Positions 38,318 to 47,079 of a DNA stretch of 64,000 nt are shown piece by piece (the stretch's first letter is position 1; every line of letters begins with the position of its first letter). This DNA comes from a bacterium (lineage in GTDB: Bacteria > Krumholzibacteriota > Krumholzibacteriia > LZORAL124-64-63). The position numbers and the translations under genes were made by a program. The notes under the pieces are model-generated. The model saw only the letters and a list, made by a program, of their open reading frames with translations. It did no database searches and was not told the origin of the DNA. The stretch spans positions 1 through 64,000 of the forward strand of contig JADJCK010000006.1 of the NCBI GenBank assembly GCA_016703265.1, written 5' to 3'.

Positions 38318-38656
38318 TCACGAGAAGCTCCGGACGGCCTCGTCCTCGTCCTGGAACGAAGCGAAGACCGTATAGAGCTTGGACACGATGAAGATGTTCT
38401 CGATGCGGTCGGAAACCTTCAGCAGCTTCAGTTCCCCGCCGCTCTTCTTGAGGGTGGTGTAGCCGGAGATCAGGATGCCCAGCCCGGTGCTGTTGACCCA
38501 GCTGACCTTGTCCATGTTGACGACGACGTTCCGGCAACCCTCGTGGATGAGGGTCTTGAGCGTCTCGTCGAAAGCGTCGGCGTCGGGACCACCCATGAGC
38601 TTCCCGCTCATCTCGAGGATGGCCACCCCGTCACGCTTGCGTTCCCTGATCTTCAA
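38318..38656 (-). CDS. STAS-domain anti-sigma factor antagonist
   Basis: 112 residues. The STAS fold has VAILEMSGKLMG, VVVNMDKVSWVNSTGLGIL and the phosphorylatable serine in the VNSTGLG loop, as in SpoIIAA/RsbV. The best start is TTG at 38656 (KIRERKRDGVAILEM), with an AAGGCGG site about ten bases upstream; further in-frame sequence upstream is Arg-rich and not part of the fold. It is the first gene of the pair with the RsbW-like kinase and lies just after rluD. Confidence 0.85.
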   Translation of the reverse strand: MKIRERKRDGVAILEMSGKLMGGPDADAFDETLKTLIHEGCRNVVVNMDKVSWVNSTGLGILISGYTTLKKSGGELKLLKVSDRIENIFIVSKLYTVFASFQDEDEAVRSFS

Positions 38657-38758
38657 CGGCCGCAACCGCCTTGCTCTGGTTTGCGCTGCGGCCCAACCCC
38701 TTCGGGAACCGCAGACGACCGTCACAGGATAGGGCACCCGGGCAGCCCTGTCCAGATT

Positions 38759-39757
38759 TCAGCCTTGGCCCTTGCCCTCGCCCGAACCGGCCCTCAGCAG
38801 GGCCAGTGCAGCGGCGAAATCGCCCGGCGCCGGCGCCGTGAACGACATCCCCTCGTCGGTCACCGGATGCCGGAAGTGCAGTTCGGCCGCGTGCAGCATC
38901 TGGCGGTGAACCAGCTTCACCAGCTGCTCGGCCGGTCGGCGATCCGGTCCGTGCACCCCACGGGCGCGTCCGTCGTCGCCGTACAGGGCATCGCCCACCA
39001 CCGGATGCCCGCCGTGGCTGAAATGCACGCGGATCTGGTGCGTGCGTCCGGTCGCCAGTTCGACCCGGCAGTACTGGGCGAACCCGTAGTCCTCCAGCAC
39101 GCGGTAGCGTGTGAGGGCCTGGCGTCCCCCGCCCACCACCGCCATGCGCTGGCGCCGTTTCGGATCGCGGGCCACAGGGCCGTCGAGATCGCCCTCATCC
39201 TGCGCCCAACGTCCCCAGCTGAGCGCCAGGTAGACGCGCCCCATCCGCCGGTCCGCCAACTGGGCGGCGAGGCGCCGGTGCGCTTGATCGTCGAGGGCGG
39301 CCACAAGCAGGCCGCTGGTGTCGCGGTCGAGCCGGTGTACGATGCCCGGCCGCAGGGGGTTGCCCCCCGCCGTGAAGGGCCCCTGCCGGTGCAGCAGCGC
39401 GTTGACCAGGGTGCCGTCGGGATGGCCCACCGCCGGGTGCACCACCAAGCCCACCGGCTTGTTGATCACGATGAGGTGCGCGTCCTCCCAGACAACGTCC
39501 AGGTCGATGGCCTGCGGCTCGGCGTTCAACGCGGCGCGCTCGGCGGAGCGGAACTCGACGCGCTGGCCGGCATGCAGCCGGAACGAGGCCGGACGCGGCC
39601 GACCGTCGACGAGCACGGCGCCCGGCTGGTCCAGATCGACGCGCACGCGGCTGCGCGACAGGTCAGGGCAACCGGCTGCCAGGAACACGTCCAGGCGTGT
39701 GCCTTCGTCGCCCTCTTCGACCGTGAAGGAGCGGATGGGTGATCCGGGCTCAGACAT
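38759..39757 (-). CDS. rluD: Ribosomal large subunit pseudouridine synthase RluD type
   Basis: Makes pseudouridines in 23S rRNA (RluD sites are helix 69). 332 residues from the ATG at 39757. An S4-like N-terminal domain (TRLDVFLAAGCPDLSRSRV) is followed by the RluA catalytic core: INKPVGLVVHPAVGH, the active-site aspartate in RPGIVHRLDRDTSGLL, and RTHQIRVHFSHGGHPVVGD. The start overlaps the end of lspA by eight bases. An lspA-rluD pair is common in bacteria. Confidence 0.93.
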   Translation of the reverse strand: MSEPGSPIRSFTVEEGDEGTRLDVFLAAGCPDLSRSRVRVDLDQPGAVLVDGRPRPASFRLHAGQRVEFRSAERAALNAEPQAIDLDVVWEDAHLIVINKPVGLVVHPAVGHPDGTLVNALLHRQGPFTAGGNPLRPGIVHRLDRDTSGLLVAALDDQAHRRLAAQLADRRMGRVYLALSWGRWAQDEGDLDGPVARDPKRRQRMAVVGGGRQALTRYRVLEDYGFAQYCRVELATGRTHQIRVHFSHGGHPVVGDALYGDDGRARGVHGPDRRPAEQLVKLVHRQMLHAAELHFRHPVTDEGMSFTAPAPGDFAAALALLRAGSGEGKGQG

Positions 39758-40349
39758 CGCGGGCCGGTCCGCCGCCGGCCGGGCCGGCCTCGGCGGATGC
39801 CTCGGCGGATACCACGTCGGATGGGGCCGCATCGGCGGCAGCGGCGTCCGCGCCCGTCGGCACGGCGGCCTCCGGTCGCCCGGCCCTGTCTTCACGCAGA
39901 AGGCTGAGGAAAAGCACGAGACCGCCCAGACTGACCCCGATGTCGGCCACGTTGAAGGTATAGAAGCGATGCGCGCCGATGCCGAGGTCGATGAAGTCGA
40001 CCACCAGCCCCTTGTAGAAGACGCGATCGATGAGGTTGCCGAGCGCACCGCCGAGGATGGCAGCCATGGCCGCCAGGCGCACGGACCGGCGCGGCCGGCT
40101 CGTGGCGTAAAGATAGACGAGAAAGCCGGCAGCGGCCGCGCTGACACCCACCAGGACCCAGCGGCCCACCGGAAACAGCCCCATGGCCGACCCGGGATTG
40201 CGCACGTAGATGAAGCGGGCGAATTCGCCGATCACCTCGATACGGCCGCGCAGTGCGTCCTCGTTGGCCAGGACCAGGCGCTTGCTGACGAAGTCCACGA
40301 CCAGGACAAGCGGCGCCCAGAACCAGGGCCGCCACAGGCGCTGCGGCAT
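39750..40349 (-). CDS. lspA: Lipoprotein signal peptidase
   Basis: Inner-membrane aspartyl protease that cuts prolipoproteins before the lipid-modified Cys; the SpoIID-like lipoprotein is one local client. Four hydrophobic helices are present. Catalytic residues are Asp in GALGNLIDRVF and FNVADIGVS, and YVRNPGSAMGLF is the conserved loop. The ATG at 40349 overlaps the dksA stop by one base (TGATG). The C-terminal tail of about 50 residues is Ala/Pro-rich and longer than usual. Confidence 0.95.
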   Translation of the reverse strand: MPQRLWRPWFWAPLVLVVDFVSKRLVLANEDALRGRIEVIGEFARFIYVRNPGSAMGLFPVGRWVLVGVSAAAAGFLVYLYATSRPRRSVRLAAMAAILGGALGNLIDRVFYKGLVVDFIDLGIGAHRFYTFNVADIGVSLGGLVLFLSLLREDRAGRPEAAVPTGADAAAADAAPSDVVSAEASAEAGPAGGGPARDV

Positions 40350-40723
40350 CAGGCGTCCTCCGCCTCTTCCTTCTCCTTGCACTCGATGCAGAGGCGCGTG
40401 TACGGCAGTCGCTTCAGCCGTTCGGGCGCGATCATCTTGCTGCACCCGAGGCAGCGGCCGTAGGTGCCGTCCTCGATGCGACTCAGCGCCTCTTCGATGC
40501 TGTAGAGATAGCGGCCCTCGGCATTGGCGAACTTGATGGTCGTCTCGTAGAGGAACTCATCGGAGCCCTGGTCAGCCATGTGGTTCGAGTGGGCCTTGCC
40601 CGTCTCGAGACCGGACAGATCGGTGTGCTTGATGACCTTCTCGTGCTGGGCCAGCGACTGCATGACGCGCTCCTTCTCGTCGAGCAGCAGCTTGCGGAAT
40701 CGCTGAAGATCAGTCTTGCGCAT
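40349..40723 (-). CDS. DksA/TraR family zinc-finger transcription factor
   Basis: 124 residues. A long coiled coil at the N-terminus (LQRFRKLLLDEKERVMQSLA) ends in the family loop, and the zinc finger is CLGCSKMI...CIECKEK near the C-terminus. Such proteins enter the RNA polymerase secondary channel and adjust transcription with ppGpp. The ATG at 40723 has a GGGAGGAAGG site. It lies between ileS and lspA, and its stop overlaps the lspA start (TGATG). An ileS-dksA-like-lspA order occurs in many bacteria. Confidence 0.92.
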   Translation of the reverse strand: MRKTDLQRFRKLLLDEKERVMQSLAQHEKVIKHTDLSGLETGKAHSNHMADQGSDEFLYETTIKFANAEGRYLYSIEEALSRIEDGTYGRCLGCSKMIAPERLKRLPYTRLCIECKEKEEAEDA

Positions 40724-40764
40724 GGGCCTTCCTCCCGAGTGGCCTGACACCCTGTCCAGCGGCC

Positions 40765-43700
40765 TTACACCCTGTCCAAGGCGATGCCGATCTCGTTCTC
40801 GTCGAGTTGGAACGCTTCTTTATAAGGCAAATCCCTCGTAGAGGCAACGGTCACTGCAAGCGTATCGGCGGCGATGCGCGCGGCGAACCGGGCCACGGCC
40901 GCCAGCACGGGCGCCGGGCCCGTGACGGACAGCTCGATGCGGTCGGACACTGCCAGACCGCTGGTCTTCCGCAGGTTCTGCACCTTGTTGATGATCTCCC
41001 GGCACAGCCCCTCGGCCCGCAACTCGTCGGTCAGCGTCGTATCGAGGGCCACAGTGAGCCCCGCCGCGGCCGTGGCCACGAACGGGGGCACGCCCAGTTC
41101 CACGACCTGGACCTCTTCGAACCCGAACTCGGCCTCCGCGGCCTCCACCGGCAGGGTGACGCTGCCCTGGGCGCGCAGGCCCATGATCTGGGCCGGAGTC
41201 ATCGCCGCGATGGCGGTCGCGGCTGCCGGCGCCTGCTTGCCGAAACGCGGGCCCAGGGCCCGGAAGTTGGCCTTGGCCGACAGCAGCACGACTTCGCGCG
41301 GGTCGGCGACCAGGCCCAGCTCCTTGACGTTCAGTTCGTCGCAGACGTATCCGCTCAGCAGCGGGTCGGCCAGCAGCGCCGCGGCCCGCCCGTCGTCGCT
41401 GTGCAGGAGCAGGCGGCCCAGCGGCTGCCGCGTCTTGAGTGCGGCATCCTGGCGCACGCTGCGGCCCAGACCCACCACGACCTGGGCCACGGCCATCGCG
41501 TCCTCGAGCGCGCGATCGACCAGGCCCGGCTCGACGGCCGGGAAATCGGCCAGGTGTACCGAGGCCTCCGCATCGAGCGGCGCCTTCAGGCCGCGGTAGA
41601 TCTCCTCGCTGGCGAACGGCACGAACGGGGCCAGCAGGCGCAGGGTGGCGTCGAGAACAGCGTAGAGAGTGGAGAACGCGGCCTGCTTGTCGGCCGCGTC
41701 GGCGGCGCCGGTGCCGTCACCCTTCCAGAACCGGCGGCGGCTCAGGCGCACGTACCAGTTGCTCACATCGTCGAGCACGAAGGCGCCCAGGGTCTTCGCG
41801 GCGCGGCTCAGGTGCAGCGCCTCGAGATCGTCGCGCACCGACGCCGTGACGCTCTGCAGGCGACTGAGGATCCAGCGGTCCAGCCGGTCGGTCGTCGCCA
41901 CGGGCCCTTCCGCGGGCCGGAAGTCGTCGAGGTTCGCGTACATAGAGAAGAACGCGTAGGTGTTCTCGAGCGTGGCCAGCAGCTTGCGCTGGGCCTCCTT
42001 GACGCCCTCGCGATCGAAGCGCGTCGGCATCCAGACCGGGCTGCAGCTGACCATGTACCAGCGCAGCGGGTCGGCGCCCTCCTCACGCATGATGGCCATG
42101 GGATCGACGGTATTGCCGATGCTCTTGGACATCTTCTTGCCCTTCTTGTCCAGGATCAGCTCGTTCACCAGGCAGCGCTTGTAGCTGCTGCGGCCGGTGA
42201 GGAACGTGCTGATGACAAGCATGGTGTAGAACCAGCCGCGCGTCTGGTCGATGCCCTCGCTGATGAAGTCGGCCGGGTACTGGCTCTCGAAGAGCCCCTT
42301 GTTCTCGAACGGATAGTGGTACTGCGCGAACGGCATGCTGCCGGAATCGAACCAGCAGTCGATGACTTCGCTCGTGCGCCGCATGGTGCCGCCACAACCC
42401 GATTGCGGGCAGGGGAACTCGAGCCTGTCCACGAACGGGCGATGCAGGTCGAGCCCGGACTGGTCCTTCCCTGTGAGCCGTCCCAGTTCCTCGCGCGTGC
42501 AGGGCAGGTGCTGGTGGCCGCAGGAGTCACAGATCCAGATGTTGAGCGGCGTGCCCCAGAACCGGTTGCGACTGAGGCTCCAGTCGATGGCCCCGCTCAG
42601 CCAGTTGCCGAACCGGCCGGAGCCCACCTCGGGCGGCGCCCAGGTGATGGTGCGGTTCGCCTCCACCAGCTGTTCACGCATCGCACTGGTGCGGATGAAC
42701 CAGCTCGGCGTGGCCAGGTAGATGAGCGGATTGTCGCAACGGTCGTGGTACGGGTACTCGTGCGTGTACGTCTCTTCATGCAGCAGCGAACCCTGCTCGG
42801 CCAGGTGGCGGATGATCTTCCGGTCGGCCGCCTTCACGAACAGACCCGCCCACGGCGTCACTTCGGCCGTGAACTTGCCGTTCGCATCGACCGGGCGCAT
42901 GAACGCGAGGTCCTCGCGCAGCCCCACCTGGTAGTCGTCCTCGCCGAACGCGGGCGCCATGTGCACGATGCCCGAACCCGAGTCGAGCGTGACGAAATCG
43001 GCCGCCACGACCACGAAGGCCTTGCGGTCGCCGGGCGCCACGAACGGCAGCAGCTGCTCGTAACGGCGGCCCAGCAGGTCGGCGCCCTTGCAGGTGCCCA
43101 GCACCTCGACCTCGCCGAGGGCCTGCAGCACCCCCAGGCGCGCCTCGGCCAGGATCAGCACCTGGCCCTGGAAGCGCGCACGCACGTAGGTGAACTCGCG
43201 GCCCACGGCCAGCGCCACGTTCGAGGGCAGCGTCCAGGGCGTCGTCGTCCAGGTGACGAAGTACTCGTCGGCATCGGCTGCCTTCAGCTTCACGTACACG
43301 CTCGGGTCCGAGACCGTGCGGTAGCTGTTGGCCATCTCGTGGCTGCTCAGGGGCGTTGCGCAGACCGGGCAGTAGGGCACAACCTTGTGGCCCTGGTACA
43401 GCATGCCCTTGGCGTGGAACTGCCCGAGGATCCACCACACCGATTCGATGTAGTCGTTGTCGTAGGTGATGTACGGGTGCTCAAGGTCGACCCAGTAGCC
43501 GACACGCTCGGTGAACTCGTCCCAGACCTCCTTGCAGGTCCAGACGCTCTCGCGGCACTTCGCGTTGAACGGCTCGAGCCCGTACTCGAGGATGGCCTGC
43601 GCGCCCTGGATGCCGAGCGTCTTCTCGACGCTGCGCTCGACCGGCAGCCCGTGCGTGTCCCAGCCGGCCTTCCGGATGACGCGGTGGCCGGTCATCGTCT

Positions 43701-43947
43701 TGTACCGGCACATGATGTCCTTGCACAGGCGGGCCATCACGTGGTGGACGCCCGGCATGCCGTTGGCCGTCGGCGGCCCCTCGTAGAACACCCAGTCGGG
43801 GCAACCCTCGCGTGCGGAGATACTGCGACGGAACGTGTCGTGGCGGCGCCAGAACGCGCTGATGAGTTCCTCCGACTGGGCGTCGTGGAACTTGCGGGCG
43901 AGGGCCGGATACAGCGGCGCGCGCGGCTGTGAATCTGGGGCGGACAT
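40765..43947 (-). CDS. ileS: Isoleucyl-tRNA synthetase, eukaryote-like (type 2) form
   Basis: 1060 residues. Class I signatures are GMPGVHHVMARL (HIGH motif, near residue 67) and KKMSKSIGN (near 602). The N-terminal text GWDTHGLPVERSVEKTLG has Thr where the common bacterial form has Cys (GWDCHGLPIE), and there is no C-terminal zinc-binding cysteine cluster. Both point to the type 2 lineage shared with eukaryotic cytosolic enzymes, which is typically less sensitive to mupirocin. CP1 editing-domain segments such as TWTTTPWTLPSNVALA are present. It is followed by dksA 41 bases downstream. Confidence 0.96.
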   Translation of the reverse strand: MSAPDSQPRAPLYPALARKFHDAQSEELISAFWRRHDTFRRSISAREGCPDWVFYEGPPTANGMPGVHHVMARLCKDIMCRYKTMTGHRVIRKAGWDTHGLPVERSVEKTLGIQGAQAILEYGLEPFNAKCRESVWTCKEVWDEFTERVGYWVDLEHPYITYDNDYIESVWWILGQFHAKGMLYQGHKVVPYCPVCATPLSSHEMANSYRTVSDPSVYVKLKAADADEYFVTWTTTPWTLPSNVALAVGREFTYVRARFQGQVLILAEARLGVLQALGEVEVLGTCKGADLLGRRYEQLLPFVAPGDRKAFVVVAADFVTLDSGSGIVHMAPAFGEDDYQVGLREDLAFMRPVDANGKFTAEVTPWAGLFVKAADRKIIRHLAEQGSLLHEETYTHEYPYHDRCDNPLIYLATPSWFIRTSAMREQLVEANRTITWAPPEVGSGRFGNWLSGAIDWSLSRNRFWGTPLNIWICDSCGHQHLPCTREELGRLTGKDQSGLDLHRPFVDRLEFPCPQSGCGGTMRRTSEVIDCWFDSGSMPFAQYHYPFENKGLFESQYPADFISEGIDQTRGWFYTMLVISTFLTGRSSYKRCLVNELILDKKGKKMSKSIGNTVDPMAIMREEGADPLRWYMVSCSPVWMPTRFDREGVKEAQRKLLATLENTYAFFSMYANLDDFRPAEGPVATTDRLDRWILSRLQSVTASVRDDLEALHLSRAAKTLGAFVLDDVSNWYVRLSRRRFWKGDGTGAADAADKQAAFSTLYAVLDATLRLLAPFVPFASEEIYRGLKAPLDAEASVHLADFPAVEPGLVDRALEDAMAVAQVVVGLGRSVRQDAALKTRQPLGRLLLHSDDGRAAALLADPLLSGYVCDELNVKELGLVADPREVVLLSAKANFRALGPRFGKQAPAAATAIAAMTPAQIMGLRAQGSVTLPVEAAEAEFGFEEVQVVELGVPPFVATAAAGLTVALDTTLTDELRAEGLCREIINKVQNLRKTSGLAVSDRIELSVTGPAPVLAAVARFAARIAADTLAVTVASTRDLPYKEAFQLDENEIGIALDRV

Positions 43948-44021
43948 GTTCTGGCTGCGTCCCCTCGGCTACTTTGTCGTGTTCGTCGCGGCGGCCATTC
44001 CGGCCGAAGCCGGCGCCGGGC

Positions 44022-44849
44022 TCAGAATTCGGCAGCGGCCAGGAAGCCCGTCACCAGCGCCTCGAGGCGCGGCTGGGCTTCGTTGGCCACACGGATGATC
44101 TCGCTGACATCGGCCGGCTTCAGCGCGTCCGGGAAGCAGGCGTCGGTGATCACCGAGAGCCCCAGCACGCGCATCCCGCCGTGGACGGCCGCCAGGCACT
44201 CGGGCACGCTCGACATGCCGACGGTGTCGGCGCCGATCACGCGCAGGAACCGGTACTCGGCAGCGGTCTCCAGGTTCGGCCCCGCCACCGCCACGTAGAC
44301 GGCGCGCTTGAGCGAGAGCCCCGCCGCCAGCGCCACCTTCTCCAGGCACTCGATGAAGCGCCGGTCGTAAGGTGCGGACATGTCGGGGAACCGCGGTCCG
44401 AGCCGGTCGTCGTTGTGCCCGATGAGCGGATTGTCGCCCATCAGGTTGATGTGATCGGTGATGACCGTGATGTCGCCGGGCGCCAGGTGCGGGTTCATGC
44501 CGCCGACGGCGTTGCTCATGAGCAGTGCGCGGCAGCCGAGCGCCTTCATCACGCGCACCGGCAGGGCCACCTGCCGCATGGTGTAGCCCTCGTAGAAGTG
44601 GACGCGGCCCTGCATCGCCATGACGCGGCGGCCGCCGAGCGTGCCGAGGATCAGTTGTCCGGCATGGCTCTCGGCGGTGGATTCCTGGAAATGGGGCACG
44701 TCGCCGTACGGCATGGCGCAGGCGGCCTCGATGCGATGGCCGAGCTCGCCCAGGCCGGTGCCGAGGATCAACCCGATCTCGGGCTGGAAGTCGGTGCGCG
44801 CCCGGATATAGGCGGCCGCTTCCTGGATCTGTGTCCAGTAGTCGCTCAA
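44022..44849 (-). CDS. punA: Purine nucleoside phosphorylase
   Basis: Splits purine nucleosides with phosphate for salvage. 275 residues of the trimeric PNP family: LILGTGLGELGHR (phosphate-binding loop), ESTAESHAGQLILG, GRVHFYEGYTMRQV, LLMSNAVGGMNP and TVGMSSVPEC with the Glu/Asn base-recognition residues in VAGPNLETAAEYRF. The best start is TTG at 44849 because AAAGGAG lies six bases upstream; no ATG fits. It is the first gene after the divIVA terminator and precedes ileS by 74 bases. Confidence 0.93.
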   Translation of the reverse strand: MSDYWTQIQEAAAYIRARTDFQPEIGLILGTGLGELGHRIEAACAMPYGDVPHFQESTAESHAGQLILGTLGGRRVMAMQGRVHFYEGYTMRQVALPVRVMKALGCRALLMSNAVGGMNPHLAPGDITVITDHINLMGDNPLIGHNDDRLGPRFPDMSAPYDRRFIECLEKVALAAGLSLKRAVYVAVAGPNLETAAEYRFLRVIGADTVGMSSVPECLAAVHGGMRVLGLSVITDACFPDALKPADVSEIIRVANEAQPRLEALVTGFLAAAEF

Positions 44850-44942
44850 GATGGCTCCTTTGGAGGCCGTTCCGGGACGGCACCGCTGCCGCCGGGCCGC
44901 CGGGCGAGACAAACTAGCACGCTGCCGCAGGCCGACAAAGGA

Positions 44943-44974
44943 AAAACGACCGGGGCGCCTGGGGCGCCCCGGTC
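44943..44974 (-). terminator. Intrinsic terminator after divIVA
   Basis: GACCGGGGCGCC (44948-44959) and GGCGCCCCGGTC (44963-44974) form a 12-bp perfect stem with a TGG loop, followed on the minus strand by GTTTTTCCTTTG. It separates the EF-G to divIVA group from the punA-ileS group. Confidence 0.85.
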
Positions 44975-45006
44975 ATGTCCACGGCAGGCCGCAAGGGACT
45001 GTGCGC

Positions 45007-45978
45007 TCAGATGTTGGTCACCTCGGTGACCACCGGCTCGGGACGCCAGGCCTCGGGGGCGCCGGGCCGCGGCTCGGGACCGTGCACCGGGTCGCCCACC
45101 TCGGCCAGCGTGTGGGCGATGACCCCGTTGAGGTCCTCCTCCGGCTCGTAGGCCGGGGCCGGGTTCAGCGCGGCCGCGGTCTGCGTCGACTGGCCGTACG
45201 TCGGTGCCTGCGCCGGCTGGTGGAACTGGGGGGTCGCCGGCGCCGGGTTGCCCTGGGCCGTGCGCCCGGGAATGTAGTCGCGCCAGATGTCGTTGGCCGA
45301 CGGCGGTGCGAACGTCGCATGCGCAGTCGGTGCCTGGGCTGACTGCACCGGGGGCGCAGCCATCGGGCCCGACGCCGTCGGCACGCTCGGCGGTGCGTAG
45401 GCCGCAGCCGGGCCGGCCGGCGCCTGCACGTACGGGTTGTTCCAAGTCTGCTGGGCGGCCGGGGCCGAAGGGCCGGTACGCGTGACCACCGTATCGACGA
45501 TATCGGTCAGGCGGCGGTCGAGGTCCTCGAAGTCGCTGCGATGCGTGTCGATGAACTGGATCTGGGCCTCGGCCAGCGAGCGGAAGCGCGCCAGGTAGGT
45601 CTCCTTCTCCTTGCGCAGTCCGGTGATCTCGCGACGCAGCTCCTCGGTGCGCAGCCGGCACTCCTCCAGGACGCCGCGGGCCTTCATCTCGGCATCGCGG
45701 ATGATCAGCTCGCCTTCGCGGGCCGCCGACTCGCGCGACTCCTGCGTCAGGCGCTCGGCCGTCATCAGCGTGTCGCGCAGGTTCTTCTCCAGGCGCTGGT
45801 ACTCGCCCAGCTTGTCCTCGAGATCGAGCGTGCGTTCGCGGATCTGCTTGTTGTCGACAAGCACCGCTTCGTATTCGTCCGCGAGCGTGTTGAGGAAGGC
45901 GCGGACCTCGTCACAGTCGAAACCGCGCATCGACTTGCCGAACTCCTGCTTCCGCACGTCCAGGGGGGTGATCCTCAT
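45007..45978 (-). CDS. DivIVA domain protein
   Basis: 323 residues. The N-terminus ITPLDVRKQEFGKSMRGFDC is the DivIVA membrane-binding region (TPLDIRxxxFxxxxRGYD-type pattern). A coiled coil follows to about residue 165 (LEDKLGEYQRLEKNLRDTLM, AERLTQESRESAAREGELII). The remainder is a Pro/Ala/Gln-rich disordered tail ending VVTEVTNI. DivIVA proteins self-assemble at curved membrane and recruit division or wall machinery. Gene order yggS-yggT-divIVA is widely conserved and supports a division-related role. The ATG at 45978 follows an AGGACC-type site. Confidence 0.92.
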   Translation of the reverse strand: MRITPLDVRKQEFGKSMRGFDCDEVRAFLNTLADEYEAVLVDNKQIRERTLDLEDKLGEYQRLEKNLRDTLMTAERLTQESRESAAREGELIIRDAEMKARGVLEECRLRTEELRREITGLRKEKETYLARFRSLAEAQIQFIDTHRSDFEDLDRRLTDIVDTVVTRTGPSAPAAQQTWNNPYVQAPAGPAAAYAPPSVPTASGPMAAPPVQSAQAPTAHATFAPPSANDIWRDYIPGRTAQGNPAPATPQFHQPAQAPTYGQSTQTAAALNPAPAYEPEEDLNGVIAHTLAEVGDPVHGPEPRPGAPEAWRPEPVVTEVTNI

Positions 45979-46068
45979 GATACTGGTCCTCCGGCCGGGT
46001 CCCGCCGGAAGCCACCGACCAGGGCCGTGGCGGCGCCGAAAGGGCGACGCGCGGCGGCACGAAACTGG

Positions 46069-46317
46069 TCAGGCGCCGGCCTGTGCGATCAATCTCATGA
46101 GGAGCTGTATCAAGAGCCATGCCACCAGCGGCGAGAGGTCGATGCCGGGGATCGGGATGAGCCGGCGCAAGGGGCCGAGCACGGGCTCGGTCAGCCGTAT
46201 CACCCACAGCAGCAATTCGTTACGGGGTTGGGGATTGACCCAGCTGAGAATCACCCGGCCCAGGATGAGCCAGGTATAGACCTGCAGGAGCGCGAGACCG
46301 AGCCTGACGATGTCCAT
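46069..46317 (-). CDS. yggT: YggT family membrane protein
   Basis: 82 residues, two hydrophobic segments (LALLQVYTWLILGRVILSWV and LSPLVAWLLIQLLMRLI) around the conserved loop NPQPRNELLLWVIRLTEPVL and PIPGIDLSPLVAWLL, which match the family. Function is not settled; it accompanies divIVA and yggS. The gap to divIVA is 90 bases. Confidence 0.93.
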   Translation of the reverse strand: MDIVRLGLALLQVYTWLILGRVILSWVNPQPRNELLLWVIRLTEPVLGPLRRLIPIPGIDLSPLVAWLLIQLLMRLIAQAGA

Positions 46318-46356
46318 GACGTTCCTTCCGGGCGGCGCGGCCTTTGCCGCCGCCGG

Positions 46357-47079
46357 TCAGTCTTCGCCCGGGGCGAAGATGGCCCCGCCGACGCGGACGA
46401 TGGTGGCACCTTCGAGCACAGCCGCCTCGAAGTCGCCGCTCATGCCCATGCTCAACTCCGGCAGCAGCAGTCCGGTGCGCGCCCTCTCGCGGGCGGCCAG
46501 TTCGCGCAGCCCGGCGAACGCGCGCCGGGCGTCCGCCTCAACCACGCCGTAAGCTGCCATGCCCATGAATCCGAGCAGGTCGATGCCCGGCAGCGCCGCC
46601 GCGGCGTCGAGCAGTTCCGGCAACGCCTCCGGCCGGACACCGTGCTTCTGCGGTTCGCCGGACACGTTCACTTCGAGCAGGACCGGCTCGCGACGACCTT
46701 CGGCGGTCGCCCGTTCGGCGAGGATCGCTGCCAACTCCGCCGAATCGACACCGTGCAGCAGCGCGAAGCGTCCCGCTGCGCGCGCGGCCTTGTTGCGCTG
46801 CAGGTGACCGATGAAGTGCCAGCGCGGCGCCACGGACACGTCGCCGCCATCTGCGAGAAGGCGCGCCAGTTCATCCTGGCGCGCCATCGCTTCGCGGACC
46901 CTGTTCTCGCCCAGGTCGACGGCGCCGGCGCGCACGGCCGCCAGCACCAGGGGCAGCGGCACCTGCTTGGTCACCGTCACCAGTCGCACCGCGCCCCGGT
47001 CACGTCCGGCGCGCCCACAGGCCGCCCCGATCCGCTCGCGGACCGCGGCCAGCCGCCCGGCCACGAGCCGGGCGTCCAT
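46357..47079 (-). CDS. yggS: YggS family PLP homeostasis protein
   Basis: Binds pyridoxal phosphate on a lysine and helps control cellular PLP and amino acid pools. 240 residues. VTKQVPLPLVLAA gives the PLP lysine, and LGENRVREA, WHFIGHLQRNKA, VNVSGEPQKHG, LLGFMGMAAYG and LSMGMSGDFEAAV are family blocks. The ATG at 47079 overlaps the upstream stop by one base (TGATG), implying coupling to the RecA-fold ATPase gene. YggT follows 39 bases downstream. Confidence 0.95.
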   Translation of the reverse strand: MDARLVAGRLAAVRERIGAACGRAGRDRGAVRLVTVTKQVPLPLVLAAVRAGAVDLGENRVREAMARQDELARLLADGGDVSVAPRWHFIGHLQRNKAARAAGRFALLHGVDSAELAAILAERATAEGRREPVLLEVNVSGEPQKHGVRPEALPELLDAAAALPGIDLLGFMGMAAYGVVEADARRAFAGLRELAARERARTGLLLPELSMGMSGDFEAAVLEGATIVRVGGAIFAPGED

